A stretch of 64,000 bases of DNA from Luzula sylvatica (lineage: Eukaryota > Streptophyta > Magnoliopsida > Poales > Juncaceae). The stretch lies in NCBI GenBank assembly GCA_946800325.1, contig CAMPEJ010000002.1, positions 1,302,001 to 1,366,000 of the forward strand. The letters run 5' to 3'. The position numbers and the translations under genes were made by a program. Of the stretch, positions 55,810-63,702 are shown one piece after another (positions within the stretch are counted from its first letter, which is position 1; the number at the start of each line of letters is the position of its first letter). The notes under the pieces are model-generated. The model had not been told where the DNA came from, made no database searches, and saw only the letters and a program-made list of their open reading frames with translations.

Positions 55810-58800
55810 TGGTGAAATGTTATGTGGTAAAAGATACGATTCAAATGATCTCAAAATACGTTATTTCAACTCCCCAAAGCATAAACAGATTGTTTTGAAT
55901 CGAAAAACAAACTTTCTTAGTGTTTGTAAATTTTGGTGAAATGTTATGTAGTAAAAGATACGATTCAAATGATCTCAAAATACGTTATTTGAACTCCCCA
56001 AAGCATAAACAGATTGTTTTGAATCGAAAAACAAACTTTCTTAGTGTTTGTAAATTTTGGTAAAATGTTATGTGGTAAAAGATACGATTCCAATGATCTC
56101 AAAATACGTTATTTGAACTCCCCAAAGCATAAACAGATTGTTTTGAATCGAAAAACAAACTTTCTTAGTGTTTGTAAATTTTGGTGAAATGTTATGTGGT
56201 AAAAGATACGATTCAAATGATCTCAAAATACGTTATTTGAACTCCCCAAAGCATAAACAAATTGTTTTGAATCGAAAAACAAACTTTCTTAGTGTTTGTA
56301 AATTTTGGTAAAATGTTATGTGGTAAAAGATACGATTCAAATGATCTCAAAATACGTTATTTGAACTCCCCAAAGCATAAACAGATTGTTTTGAATCGAA
56401 AAACAAACTTTCTTAGTGTTTGAAAATTTTGGTGAAATGTTATGTGGTAAAAGATACGATTCAAATGATCTCAAAATACGTTATTTGAACTCCCGAAAGC
56501 ATAAACAGATTGTTTTGAATCGAAAAACAAACTTTCTTAGTGTTTGTAAATTTTGGTGAAATGTTATGTGGTAAAAGATACGATTCAAATGATCTCAAAA
56601 TACGTTATTTGAACTCCCCAAAGCATAAACAGATTGTTTTGAATCGAAAAACAAACTTTCTTAGTGTTTGTAAATTTTGGTGAAATGTTATGTCGTAAAA
56701 GATACGATTCAAATGATCTCAAAATACGTTATTTGAACTCCCCAAAGCATAAACAGATTGTTTTGAATCGAAAAACAAACTGTCTTAGTGTTTGTAAATT
56801 TTGGTGAAATGTTATATGGAAAAAGATACGATTCAAATGATCTCAAAATACGTTATTTGAACTCCCCAAAGCATAAACAAATTGTTTTGAATCGAAAAAC
56901 AAACTTTCTTAGTGTTTGTAAATTTTGGTGAAATGTTATGTGGTAAAAGATACGATTCGAATGATCTAAAAATATGTTATTTGAACTCCCCAAAGCATAA
57001 ACAAATTGTTTTGAATCGAAAAACAAACTGTCTTAGTGTTTGTAAATTTTGGTGAAATGTTATATGGAAAAAGATACGATTCAAATGATCTCAAAATACG
57101 TTATTTGAACTCCCCAAAGCATAAACGGATTGTTTTGAATCGAAAAACAAACTTTCTTAGTGTTTGTAAATTTTGGTGAAATGTTATGTGGTAAAAGATA
57201 CGATTCAAATGATCTCAAAATACGTTATTTGAACTCCCCAAAGCATAAACAGATTGTTTTGAATCGAAAAACAAACTGTCTTAGTGTTTGTAAATTTTGG
57301 TGAAATGTTATATGGAAAAAGATAGGATTCAAATGATCTCAAAATACGTTATTTGAACTCCCCAAAGCATAAACAAATTGTTTTGAATCGAAAAACATAC
57401 TTTCTTAGTGTTTGTAAATTTTGGTGAAATGTTATGTGGTAAAAGATACGATTCAAATGATCTCAAAATACGTTATTTGAACTCCCCAAAGCATAAACAG
57501 ATTGTTTTGAATCGAAAAACAAACTTTCGTAGTGTTTGTAAATTTTGGTGAAATGTTATGTGGTAAAAGATACGATTCATATGATCTCAAAATACGTTAT
57601 TTGAACTCCCCAAAGCATAAACAAATTGTTTTGAATCGAAAAACAAACTTTCTTAGTGTTTGTAAATTTTGGTAAAATGTTATGTGGTAAAAGATACGAT
57701 TCAAATGATCTCAAAATACATTATTTCAACTCCCCAAAGCATAAACAGATTGTTTTGAATCGAAAAACAAACTTTCTTAGTGTTTGTAAATTTTGGTGAA
57801 ATGTTATGTGGTAAAAGATACGATCCAAATGATCTCAAAATACGTTATTTGAACTCCCCAAAGCATAAACAGATTGTTTTGAATCGAAAAACAAACTTTC
57901 TTAGTGTTTGTAAATTTTGGTGAAATGTTATGTGGTAAAAGATACGATTCAAATGATCTCAAAATACGTTATTTGAACTCCCCAAAGCATAAACAGATTG
58001 TTTTGAATCGAAAAACAAACTTTCTTAGTGTTTGTAAATTTTGGTGAAATGTTATGTAGTAAAAGATGCGATTCAAATGATCTCAAAATACGTCATTTGA
58101 ACTCCCCAAAGCATAAACAGATTGTTTTGAATCGAAAACCAAACTTTCTTAGGGTTTGTAAATTTTGGTAAAATGTTATGTGGTAAAAGATACGATTCAA
58201 ATGATCTCAAAATACGTTATTTGAACTCCCCAAAGCATAAACAGATTGTTTTGAATCGAAAAACAAACTTTCTTAGTGTTTGAAAATTTTGGTGAAATGT
58301 TATGTGGTAAAAGATACGATTCAAATGATCTCAAAATACGTTATTTGAACTCCCGAAAGCATAAACAGATTGTTTTGAATCGAAAAACAAACTTTCTTAG
58401 TGTTTGAAAATTTTGGTGAAATGTTATGTGGTAAAAGATACGATTCAAATGATCTCAAAATACGTTATTTGAACTCCCGAAAGCATAAACAGATTGTTTT
58501 GAATCGAAAAACAAACTTTCTTAGTGTTTGTAAATTTTGGCGAAATGTTATGTGGTAAAAGATACGATTCAAATGATCTCAAAATACGTTATTTGAACTC
58601 CCCAAAGCATAAACAGATTGTTTTGAATCGAAAAACAAACTTTCTTAGTGTTTGTAAATTTTGGTGAAATGTTATGTCGTAAAAGATACGATTCAAATGA
58701 TCTCAAAATACGTTATTTGAACTCCCCAAAGCATAAACAGATTGTTTTGAATCGAAAAACAAACTGTCTTAGTGTTTGTAAATTTTGGTGAAATGTTATA

Positions 58801-59529
58801 TGGAAAAAGATACGATTCAAATGATCTCAAAATACGTTATTTGAACTCCCCAAAGCATAAACAAATTGTTTTGAATCGAAAAACAAACTTTCTTAGTGTT
58901 TGTAAATTTTGGTGAAATGTTATGTGGTAAAATATACGATTCGAATGATCTAAAAATATGTTATTTGAACTCCCCAAAGCATAAACAAATTGTTTTGAAT
59001 CGAAAAACAAACTGTCTTAGTGTTTGTAAATTTTGGTGAAATGTTATATGGAAAAAGATACGATTCAAATGATCTCAAAATACGTTATTTGAACTCCCCA
59101 AAGCATAAACGGATTGTTTTGAATCGAAAAACAAACTTTCTTAGTGTTTGTAAATTTTGGTGAAATGTTATGTGGTAAAAGATACGATTCAAATGATCTC
59201 AAAATACGTTATTTGAACTCCCCAAAGCATAAACAGATTGTTTTGAATCGAAAAACAAACTGTCTTAGTGTTTGTAAATTTTGGTGAAATGTTATATGGA
59301 AAAAGATACGATTCAAATGATCTCAAAATACGTTATTTGAACTCCCCAAAGCATAAACAAATTGTTTTGAATCGAAAAACAAACTTTCTTAGTGTTTGTA
59401 AATTTTGGTGAAATGTTATGTGGTAAAAGATACGATTCAAATGATCTCAAAATACGTCATTTGAACTCCCCAAAGCCTAAACAGATTGTTTTGAATCGAA
59501 AAACAAACTTTCGTAGTGTTTGTAAATTT

Positions 59530-59797
59530 TGGTGAAATGTTATGTGGTAAAAGATACGATTCAAATGATCTCAAAATACGTTATTTGAACTCCCCAAAGC
59601 ATAAACAAATTGTTTTGAATCGAAAAACAAACTTTCTTAGTGTTTGTAAATTTTGGTAAAATGTTATGTGGTAAAAGATACGATTCAAATGATCTCAAAA
59701 TACATTGTAAATTTTGGTGAAATGTTATGTGGTAAAAGATACGATCCAAATGATCTCAAAATACGTTATTTGAACTCTCCAAAGCATAAACAGATTG
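59530..59797 (+). repeat. Terminal satellite monomers with 63-bp deletion and abrupt array end
   Basis: The monomer starting at 59654 is only 61 bp long: ATACATT is joined directly to GTAAATTTTGG, removing 63 bp with a shared TT at the breakpoint. The last monomer, starting at 59715, is 83 bp and ends at CAGATTG (59797). It has GATCC and a CTCTCC change but is otherwise close to consensus. Unrelated sequence starts at once (AAGAAACTCATGGC). There is no gradient of decay at this edge. Confidence 0.9.
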
Positions 59798-60434
59798 AAG
59801 AAACTCATGGCAGTTTTTTCTGCTTTGGCCGTGAAGGAGAAGAAGCGGAATCTAGGGTTTGTTCGCCGTTTCGTCTGACAAAGCTGTCATCTGCCGAAAT
59901 CTAGATAAGTATATGCCATTTAATCCATCGTTTTTCCTTTGAAAGTTCAATTTTTGTTTCACTGGTGTGGTTTTGATATCGATTTTGATAGAGATGATGT
60001 CTTTTGTCTTTGTTTCATTATTTTCTTCTATACTGTTCGGGTGTGTTTGTTTGTTCTCCGTTTTGTACTATTTGGTGACGCTGAGTCATGAATTAGTGTT
60101 CAAGTCACTGTATCGAGATTAATTTTCGCTGAATTAGAGTTTCTAATCAATTTATTGCATTAAACCACGGAAAGACGAAGCCAAAGAGAGAAACCACGTC
60201 GTTGCTCTGTCCAGTTGGATAAATAACGCAAAGACGATGCCAAAGAGGTGATTTTGGCGCTGCCGCCCCGAGTACAAAATCTTCTTCGAATTTTCGAGTG
60301 AGTGTTTTTAATTTTGGGTCCAATTTGCAGTGATTCGTGATTCGTGATTTAAGTGTCGATTTTCATTGTTTTGATTGATTGTTTTTGACATTTATGCAGG
60401 ATATTTATTCGTCGTAGGATTCTTTTTTTTACTG
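59798..60434. other. Flanking non-satellite DNA with exon-like segment 1 and a short direct repeat
   Basis: The first sequence outside the array has plant-gene character, with a GGAATCTAGGGTTTG stretch, but no open frame of convincing length. It contains exon-like segment 1 (59828-59900) and an 18-bp imperfect direct repeat, AAAGACGAAGCCAAAGAG at 60171-60188 and AAAGACGATGCCAAAGAG at 60230-60247, 59 bp apart. An open frame running from the satellite into 59904 starts inside a monomer and is not taken as a gene. Confidence 0.5.
59828..59900 (+). repeat. Exon-like duplicated segment, copy 1
   Basis: GCCGTGAAGGAGAAGAAGCG, GGAATCTAGGGTTTG and CATCTGCCGAAAT in order resemble 60635-60713. In the same relative reading frame both copies encode a peptide containing REG-x-E-x-ESRVC and ending near SA-x-I. 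The AAATCTAG end is followed by ATAAGTATATG, where copy 2 has GTGAGTAGATG. Either this copy never had a splice donor or it lost one. The function is unknown. Confidence 0.5.
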
Positions 60435-60524
60435 ACCTACGTTGGCAAGAGATAAAATAAGAGGTAAAAGAGTGGCCTCTCTTTTTCTCTCCTCATTCAC
60501 GTGCGGCTTCTTCTGGAATTCACA

Positions 60525-60567
60525 AAGAGGAAAATGGCGGCTGCTTCTTCACGAAGAGGAAAATGGC
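60525..60567 (+). repeat. Short two-copy tandem repeat AAGAGGAAAATGGC
   Basis: AAGAGGAAAATGGC occurs at 60525-60538 and 60554-60567, with a similar GGCTTCTTC / GGCTGCTTCTTC lead-in, giving a roughly 29-bp imperfect tandem pair. It lies within the open frame that ends in exon-like segment 2. Confidence 0.6.
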
Positions 60568-60634
60568 TACATTGCTTGCAACGAAACCCTAGGAGACTCG
60601 ATTCAACAAAATCGTGCCTGCCTTTTCATCTCTC

Positions 60635-60713
60635 GCCGTGAAGGAAAAGAGACGGAATCCAGGGTTTGTCGGAGAGAGAAAACAGCTGAAGTGAAAGCCC
60701 CATCTGCGAAAAT
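60635..60713 (+). repeat. Exon-like duplicated segment, copy 2, followed by a splice-donor-like site
   Basis: GCCGTGAAGGAAAAGAGACG, GGAATCCAGGGTTTG and CATCTGCGAAAAT parallel 59828-59900. The segment lies at the end of an open frame (about 60442-60723) that has no ATG start, its first codon being TTG. GTGAGT at 60715-60720 would be a good plant 5' splice site just after the segment. A possible third, more diverged copy is at about 61066-61110 (GTTGAAAGGAGGGGCGAAAA). These may be duplicated first exons or part of a mobile element; no protein family is recognised. Confidence 0.45.
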
Positions 60714-60720
60714 ATGTGAG

Positions 60721-61590
60721 TAGATGAAGGTTCGTTCATTGTCTGGATGTGAAATTCTTTACGCCAATGGAAGTGACGGTAATTTATGATTTCAATCCAT
60801 TCTTTGTAGTTTGTACGCCTTTTATGATTTTCTCAGTTTAATGGAGTTCAATTGAAGATTTTTCACTAATTTATTGTATATTGTTGAATTTTAGTCCATT
60901 TTTGTGTGATCCGTTTTGTCGATAGGAATTTACTGGATTTGGAACTTCTGTTGGTTTAAATATTTATCCGGACTACGAATTGGCTGCGGCGGAGAGCATG
61001 ATGCATGACGATTCGCGATCTTTTTGTATGGTGTCAAATTTTCAACACACAAAATGTTCTGCTCGCATCGCGGTTGAAAGGAGGGGCGAAAAGGCGGAAC
61101 TCGGCTCGGCGACCAGCGAGAAGCAACAACGAGCGAGAAACCTTCGGCAGACCACAAAGGCGGAAGCAGCCAGTAGCCTTCGAAAGTACAGATGTTTCGA
61201 GACAGAAGGTTTCTCTCTTATTTTTTATTTTTTTTTTCTGATTTTACTTTTGTTGGTGTTAAATTTTTTCGGCAGAAGATTGGTTTGTTTTTTCATGAAG
61301 ATTACATGGTTTGGTTTTGTGCATCGGCCTCGACTTTATGGTTTTTTTTCTTTTGATTTTATTTTTAGTATTTCGTTTGATTTCACAATTATGTGCTATT
61401 TTTAAATTTCAGCTAATTCAATGCTCCATTTAAAAAAAAATTCAACAATTTTTGGGTATTTGCATAAAAAACAGCATATCAATACTCTGAATACTTTTCC
61501 TTATCGTTTTTTATGTATACTAATTTAAGATGGGAATAATTTATGTTTATTTGGCAGTTTCGCAACTTCTGTTTTTTATTTTAATTTCAG
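60721..61590. other. AT-rich, intron-like DNA with a GC-richer island at 60980-61210
   Basis: Most of the stretch is T-rich, as in plant introns. The island 60980-61210 is open in two plus frames and ends near ACAGAAG/GTTTCTCTC, a weak donor-like site. The frames have no supported start codon and encode basic, low-information peptides (for example AVERRGEKAELGS). Acceptor-like TTTAAATTTCAG ends at 61412 and TTTTAATTTCAG ends at 61590. Taken together the plus strand looks like decayed or non-coding exon and intron sequence. No gene is claimed. Confidence 0.35.
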
Positions 61591-61859
61591 CAATACTCAT
61601 AGTAGATTAATTCTTCATGAATTTGATTATTCCTCTTCTCACTGGTGGAGTAGGCGTGGGCTGGAGCAGTCACGATGGAGCGTGGAGCAGGCTCCATTGG
61701 GGCTGGAGTAGGGGCAGGGGCTGCTGGAACCATCGGCGCTGGGGCGAGTGAGAACCCCGGGGAGATCAGTGCTGGAGAAGTGGAGATCCCTGATGACAAC
61801 GGCTCTGCATTGGGAATTAAAAGGGTGTCTTTGATATGAATTGGTTTTATGATTTTCAT
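61587..61859 (-). other. GC-rich codon-periodic patch; ambiguous Pro/Ala (minus) or Gly/Ala (plus) open frame
   Basis: The patch 61640-61800 is far richer in GC than its surroundings. On the minus strand it gives a 90-residue frame with a Pro/Ala segment at about residues 39-66 (APAPMVPAAPAPTPAPMEPA), like the Ala-Pro/Thr-Pro glycomodules of arabinogalactan proteins. No signal peptide or GPI-anchor signal is present. On the plus strand an ATG at 61675 opens a 54-codon frame to TGA at 61837, rich in Gly/Ala (ERGAGSIGAGVGAGAAG). Neither reading is a complete member of a family I know. It may be an exon fragment. Confidence 0.25.
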
Positions 61860-62048
61860 GTTATAAATGGGATATTTCGTATTTAGGTTTATAAGGTCAT
61901 TTATTAAGTTTCGTATTTTTGGCTAATAAATTTAGCATTTTTTTGGATGTTTTGTTTGGTAATTTTAAATTATTTCAGGAGAGTTCTATGCAAATTTGTC
62001 ATGACAAACTGGTTGAGAGTTTTTATTCTCTGCATTGGGAATTAAAAG
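61803..62048 (+). repeat. 21-bp exact direct repeat, 225 bp apart
   Basis: The 21-bp sequence beginning CTCTGCATTGGGAATTAAAA occurs at 61803-61823 and 62028-62048. A perfect match of this length is unlikely by chance in 4 kb. It sits in the plus reading SALGIKR in the first copy and is read in two open frames in the second. It may mark a local duplication or the ends of a deleted or inserted segment. Confidence 0.8.
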
Positions 62049-62254
62049 AAAAGCTCGAATTTATCTCTACCCGTTACGGACATTACATTTCGAGAACAAG
62101 ACGAAAAAGGAAGGGCCCAATTTCCTTCTTTTACCGTCTTTCAGAGGGCCTTTTCATTCTCATGGTTTTCAATGCGGACATGATCGCGCGTGTCTCTCAC
62201 ATGGTTTCAATTCATGATCGTGAAGATAAATTGTTCAACATATTTTGTGTTTAA
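61979..62254 (+). CDS. Possible terminal exon / small hypothetical protein of 88 codons
   Basis: An open frame follows TTATTTCAG (acceptor-like, ending 61978). The first ATG is at 61988 (MQICHDKLVESF) and the stop is TAA at 62252-62254. The peptide is basic in the middle (SRTRRKRKGP) and moderately hydrophobic after it (LFILMVFNADMI). The frame is also open upstream to 61919 but with no ATG. A second plus frame is open over 62035-62217. I do not recognise the family, and no promoter or upstream exon is demonstrated. It could be a chance frame in intron-like DNA. Confidence 0.2.
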   Translation, partial: ESSMQICHDKLVESFYSLHWELKEKLEFISTRYGHYISRTRRKRKGPISFFYRLSEGLFILMVFNADMIARVSHMVSIHDREDKLFNIFCV

Positions 62255-62875
62255 TAGAATTGTGAAAAGGTTTTAAAAAAAATCTGATATTTAGTATTTT
62301 TTGTACATCAATGATACACAACGTATGGACCTCGGAAGAAAACAATAATACAAAAATGCGCATAACTCGCAAGTAACATCTATTCTTGATGAAAACCAAA
62401 TTAATGACACCACAAATATACAATTTCGACAACCAAAAAATTATGGAAAGAAAGATTAAAAAAAAAGAGGAAAAAACAAAATTAGCCCCGCGCGAAAAAC
62501 GCTAGTAATATACAACTCAAAGCCAAAACTATAACTTCCATAGTAAAATTTGTTGGAAATTATGAACTTATAACAAAAGAAATATCACATAAATCACGTG
62601 ATGTCCAAGTATACCTAACTTTGACAGCTGCAGAAAGCATGATGCTAAGTTCAAACAAATGTGATGTCTTCTCTCGTCCACATAGAATGATCTGGATTTT
62701 TTCTATGATTAACTTAACAAAAAACAGTTAGATTTTTTTTTTGTATTAATATTAACAATCATAAGCAAAAAAAATTAAGTAGACAAGACAAAAAAAATTA
62801 TTGAGGAATAATAAATTTTTCAAATTTTAAATTGGATACCATTGCCGAGCAATCATATATAAGAGGGATACGCAA

Positions 62876-62880
<5 letters not shown>
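62255..62880. other. AT-rich intergenic DNA, no gene seen
   Basis: A-rich runs and scattered stops in all frames. A 65-residue minus-strand open frame at 62235-62432 overlaps the previous candidate exon antisense and has no recognisable features. I see no RNA gene here. Confidence 0.6.

Positions 62881-62926
<46 letters not shown>
62881..62926. repeat. (TA)23 microsatellite
   Basis: A perfect 46-bp TA run, followed by GAGTTTGGCTAGG. Long TA runs of this kind are common next to plant mobile-element insertions. Confidence 0.98.
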
Positions 62927-62929
<3 letters not shown>

Positions 62930-63573
62930 TTTGGCTAGGACGCTATTAATAGCACGAGAGAGTTTAATACTATTAATTTTTAAACCGTCAGATTCCCATT
63001 CAGATTAAGATTTGATGATCAAACATGCAATGGATGGAAACTTAACACCACCGTTTATTTCTTTCATATTAGGAAAATTAATATTGCATACACTCCTATT
63101 CCCAGATATTATTTGACCGCATTAAATAAGGAAATAGTATATTGCACTTGATTGCACCAAATAATTCATTCATGTATTTCTAATTCTTATGATTCATAAG
63201 TTATGAATAACTTCAAGAACTTGTTGTCGGTTCATTATTAATTCACAGATTTTTCAGACTATTATAAAATTTGATTGTTATGATCTTTTGTAGTGTTTGG
63301 GATTATAAATTTGATGCTAGACAAATGTACCATAACTGATTTTAATAAAGAAAAATATTAATTGGAAGTTCCATCTAAACATCGAACTCATATAAATTGA
63401 AAAATATTCATTCTCAGGACATACATGATTCTAAAATTTTGAAGAGTGCAACAAAAGAAAAATACAACCAGCAGATTCATACGCAATACATCATGAAACA
63501 TTAAATAAAATCAAGATACAAAATAGTTCCTACAAATACTACATATTAAGCATTTTCGGAACTTGTACATCTT
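62927..63573. other. AT-rich DNA, possible non-coding mobile element adjoining the TA run
   Basis: Immediately right of the TA run there is a perfect 12-bp palindrome, GCTATTAATAGC (62942-62953), then AAACCGTCAGATTCCCATTC. This layout (TA-rich target, short palindromic start, CCGTCAGAT-type body) is reminiscent of non-autonomous plant elements. No terminal inverted repeat partner, target-site duplication or Helitron CTRR end could be fixed by eye. No open frame of note is present. Confidence 0.25.
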
Positions 63574-63702
63574 TTAAGCTCTTCCCTGAAAAAAAATAAT
63601 TACATGTTAGATTAGAACTCACTTATAACCTAAAATTGAAAATATTGAAAATTGTAAATATGTCATTACCTCCTTGCAAGTTGTGAAATAGTGACCCAAC
63701 TT
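63574..63702 (-). pseudogene. Continuation of the zinc-knuckle gene beyond the TGA: knuckle end, 84-bp intron, terminal codons
   Basis: Past the TGA at 63703-63705 the same frame reads KLGHYFTTCKE, which supplies the His and the last Cys of a C-x2-C-x4-H-x4-C knuckle. GTAATG (from 63669) and TTTTTTTTCAG (ending 63586) bound an 84-bp AT-rich intron of normal plant form. Joining at that intron gives GRA then TAA at 63574-63576. The fit of knuckle spacing, intron and stop suggests that this was coding sequence in the ancestor and that the TGA is secondary. Confidence 0.5.

Larger units (their letters stand above)
1..59797 (+). repeat. Satellite DNA array, 124-bp monomer, about 482 head-to-tail copies
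   Basis: The same unit recurs from base 1 with starts at 1, 125, 249, 373 and so on, all in one orientation, to 59797. Taking TGGTGAAATG as monomer position 1, landmarks in order are ATGTGGTAAAAG, GATACGATTCAAATGATC, CAAAATACGTTATTTGAACT, CCCCAAAGCATAAACAGATT, GTTTTGAATCGAAAAACAAA and CTTTCTTAGTGTTTGTAAAT. The consensus has 36 G/C in 124 positions (29%). Copies differ mostly at a limited set of shared positions: GTGG/GTAG/GTCG/TATGGA, GATAC/GAAAC, ACGTT/ACGTC/ACATT, TTGAAC/TTCAAC, CCCCAAAG/CCCGAAAG, ACAGATT/ACAAATT/ACGGATT and CTTTC/CTGTC. There is no interspersed foreign DNA. The length is shorter than the common 150-180 bp plant centromeric range. I do not recognise the family by name. The array continues beyond the left end of the window. 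Confidence 0.99.
26881..59797 (+). repeat. Right satellite domain with indel-bearing monomers
   Basis: The monomer is the same as on the left, but length variants appear. AACATTC (-4) occurs near 26881 and 29358. AACAAAAATGTC (+1) occurs about eleven times, near 27001, 29480, 32460, 39031, 42505, 46723, 49452, 52306, 52556, 54665 and 54913. There is a +3 near 31378, GATACATTC (-1) near 39952, and GGTAAAAAGATAC (+1) near 41803, 52224 and 54583. A +1 (ATAAAACAG) lies near 45830. The +1 AAAAATGTC monomer is always followed by a monomer reading TATGGAAAAAGGTACG, so the two travel as a linked dimer. Spacings between long-range copies equal multiples of 124 plus the sum of these indels, which confirms the count. 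Confidence 0.9.

Noticed and set aside
1..59797. CRISPR-like array
   Set aside because: The repeats are directly contiguous 124-bp units with no unique spacers, and the setting is a plant nuclear genome.
1..59797. rDNA spacer or telomeric repeat
   Set aside because: No rRNA coding sequence and no TTTAGGG runs are present in the window. A satellite of other origin fits better.
59653..59904. 83-residue plus-strand open frame crossing the array edge
   Set aside because: It begins in satellite DNA and simply reads into exon-like segment 1. A satellite-derived start for a real gene is unsupported.
60930..61157. 75-residue minus-strand open frame
   Set aside because: It is antisense to the exon-like island, with no recognisable motif and no splice or start support.
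60980..61405. 141-residue plus-strand open frame
   Set aside because: The first codon is TTG, and the last third is a T-rich intron-like stretch translated as Phe/Leu. Only the 60980-61210 island is kept, as a possible exon remnant.
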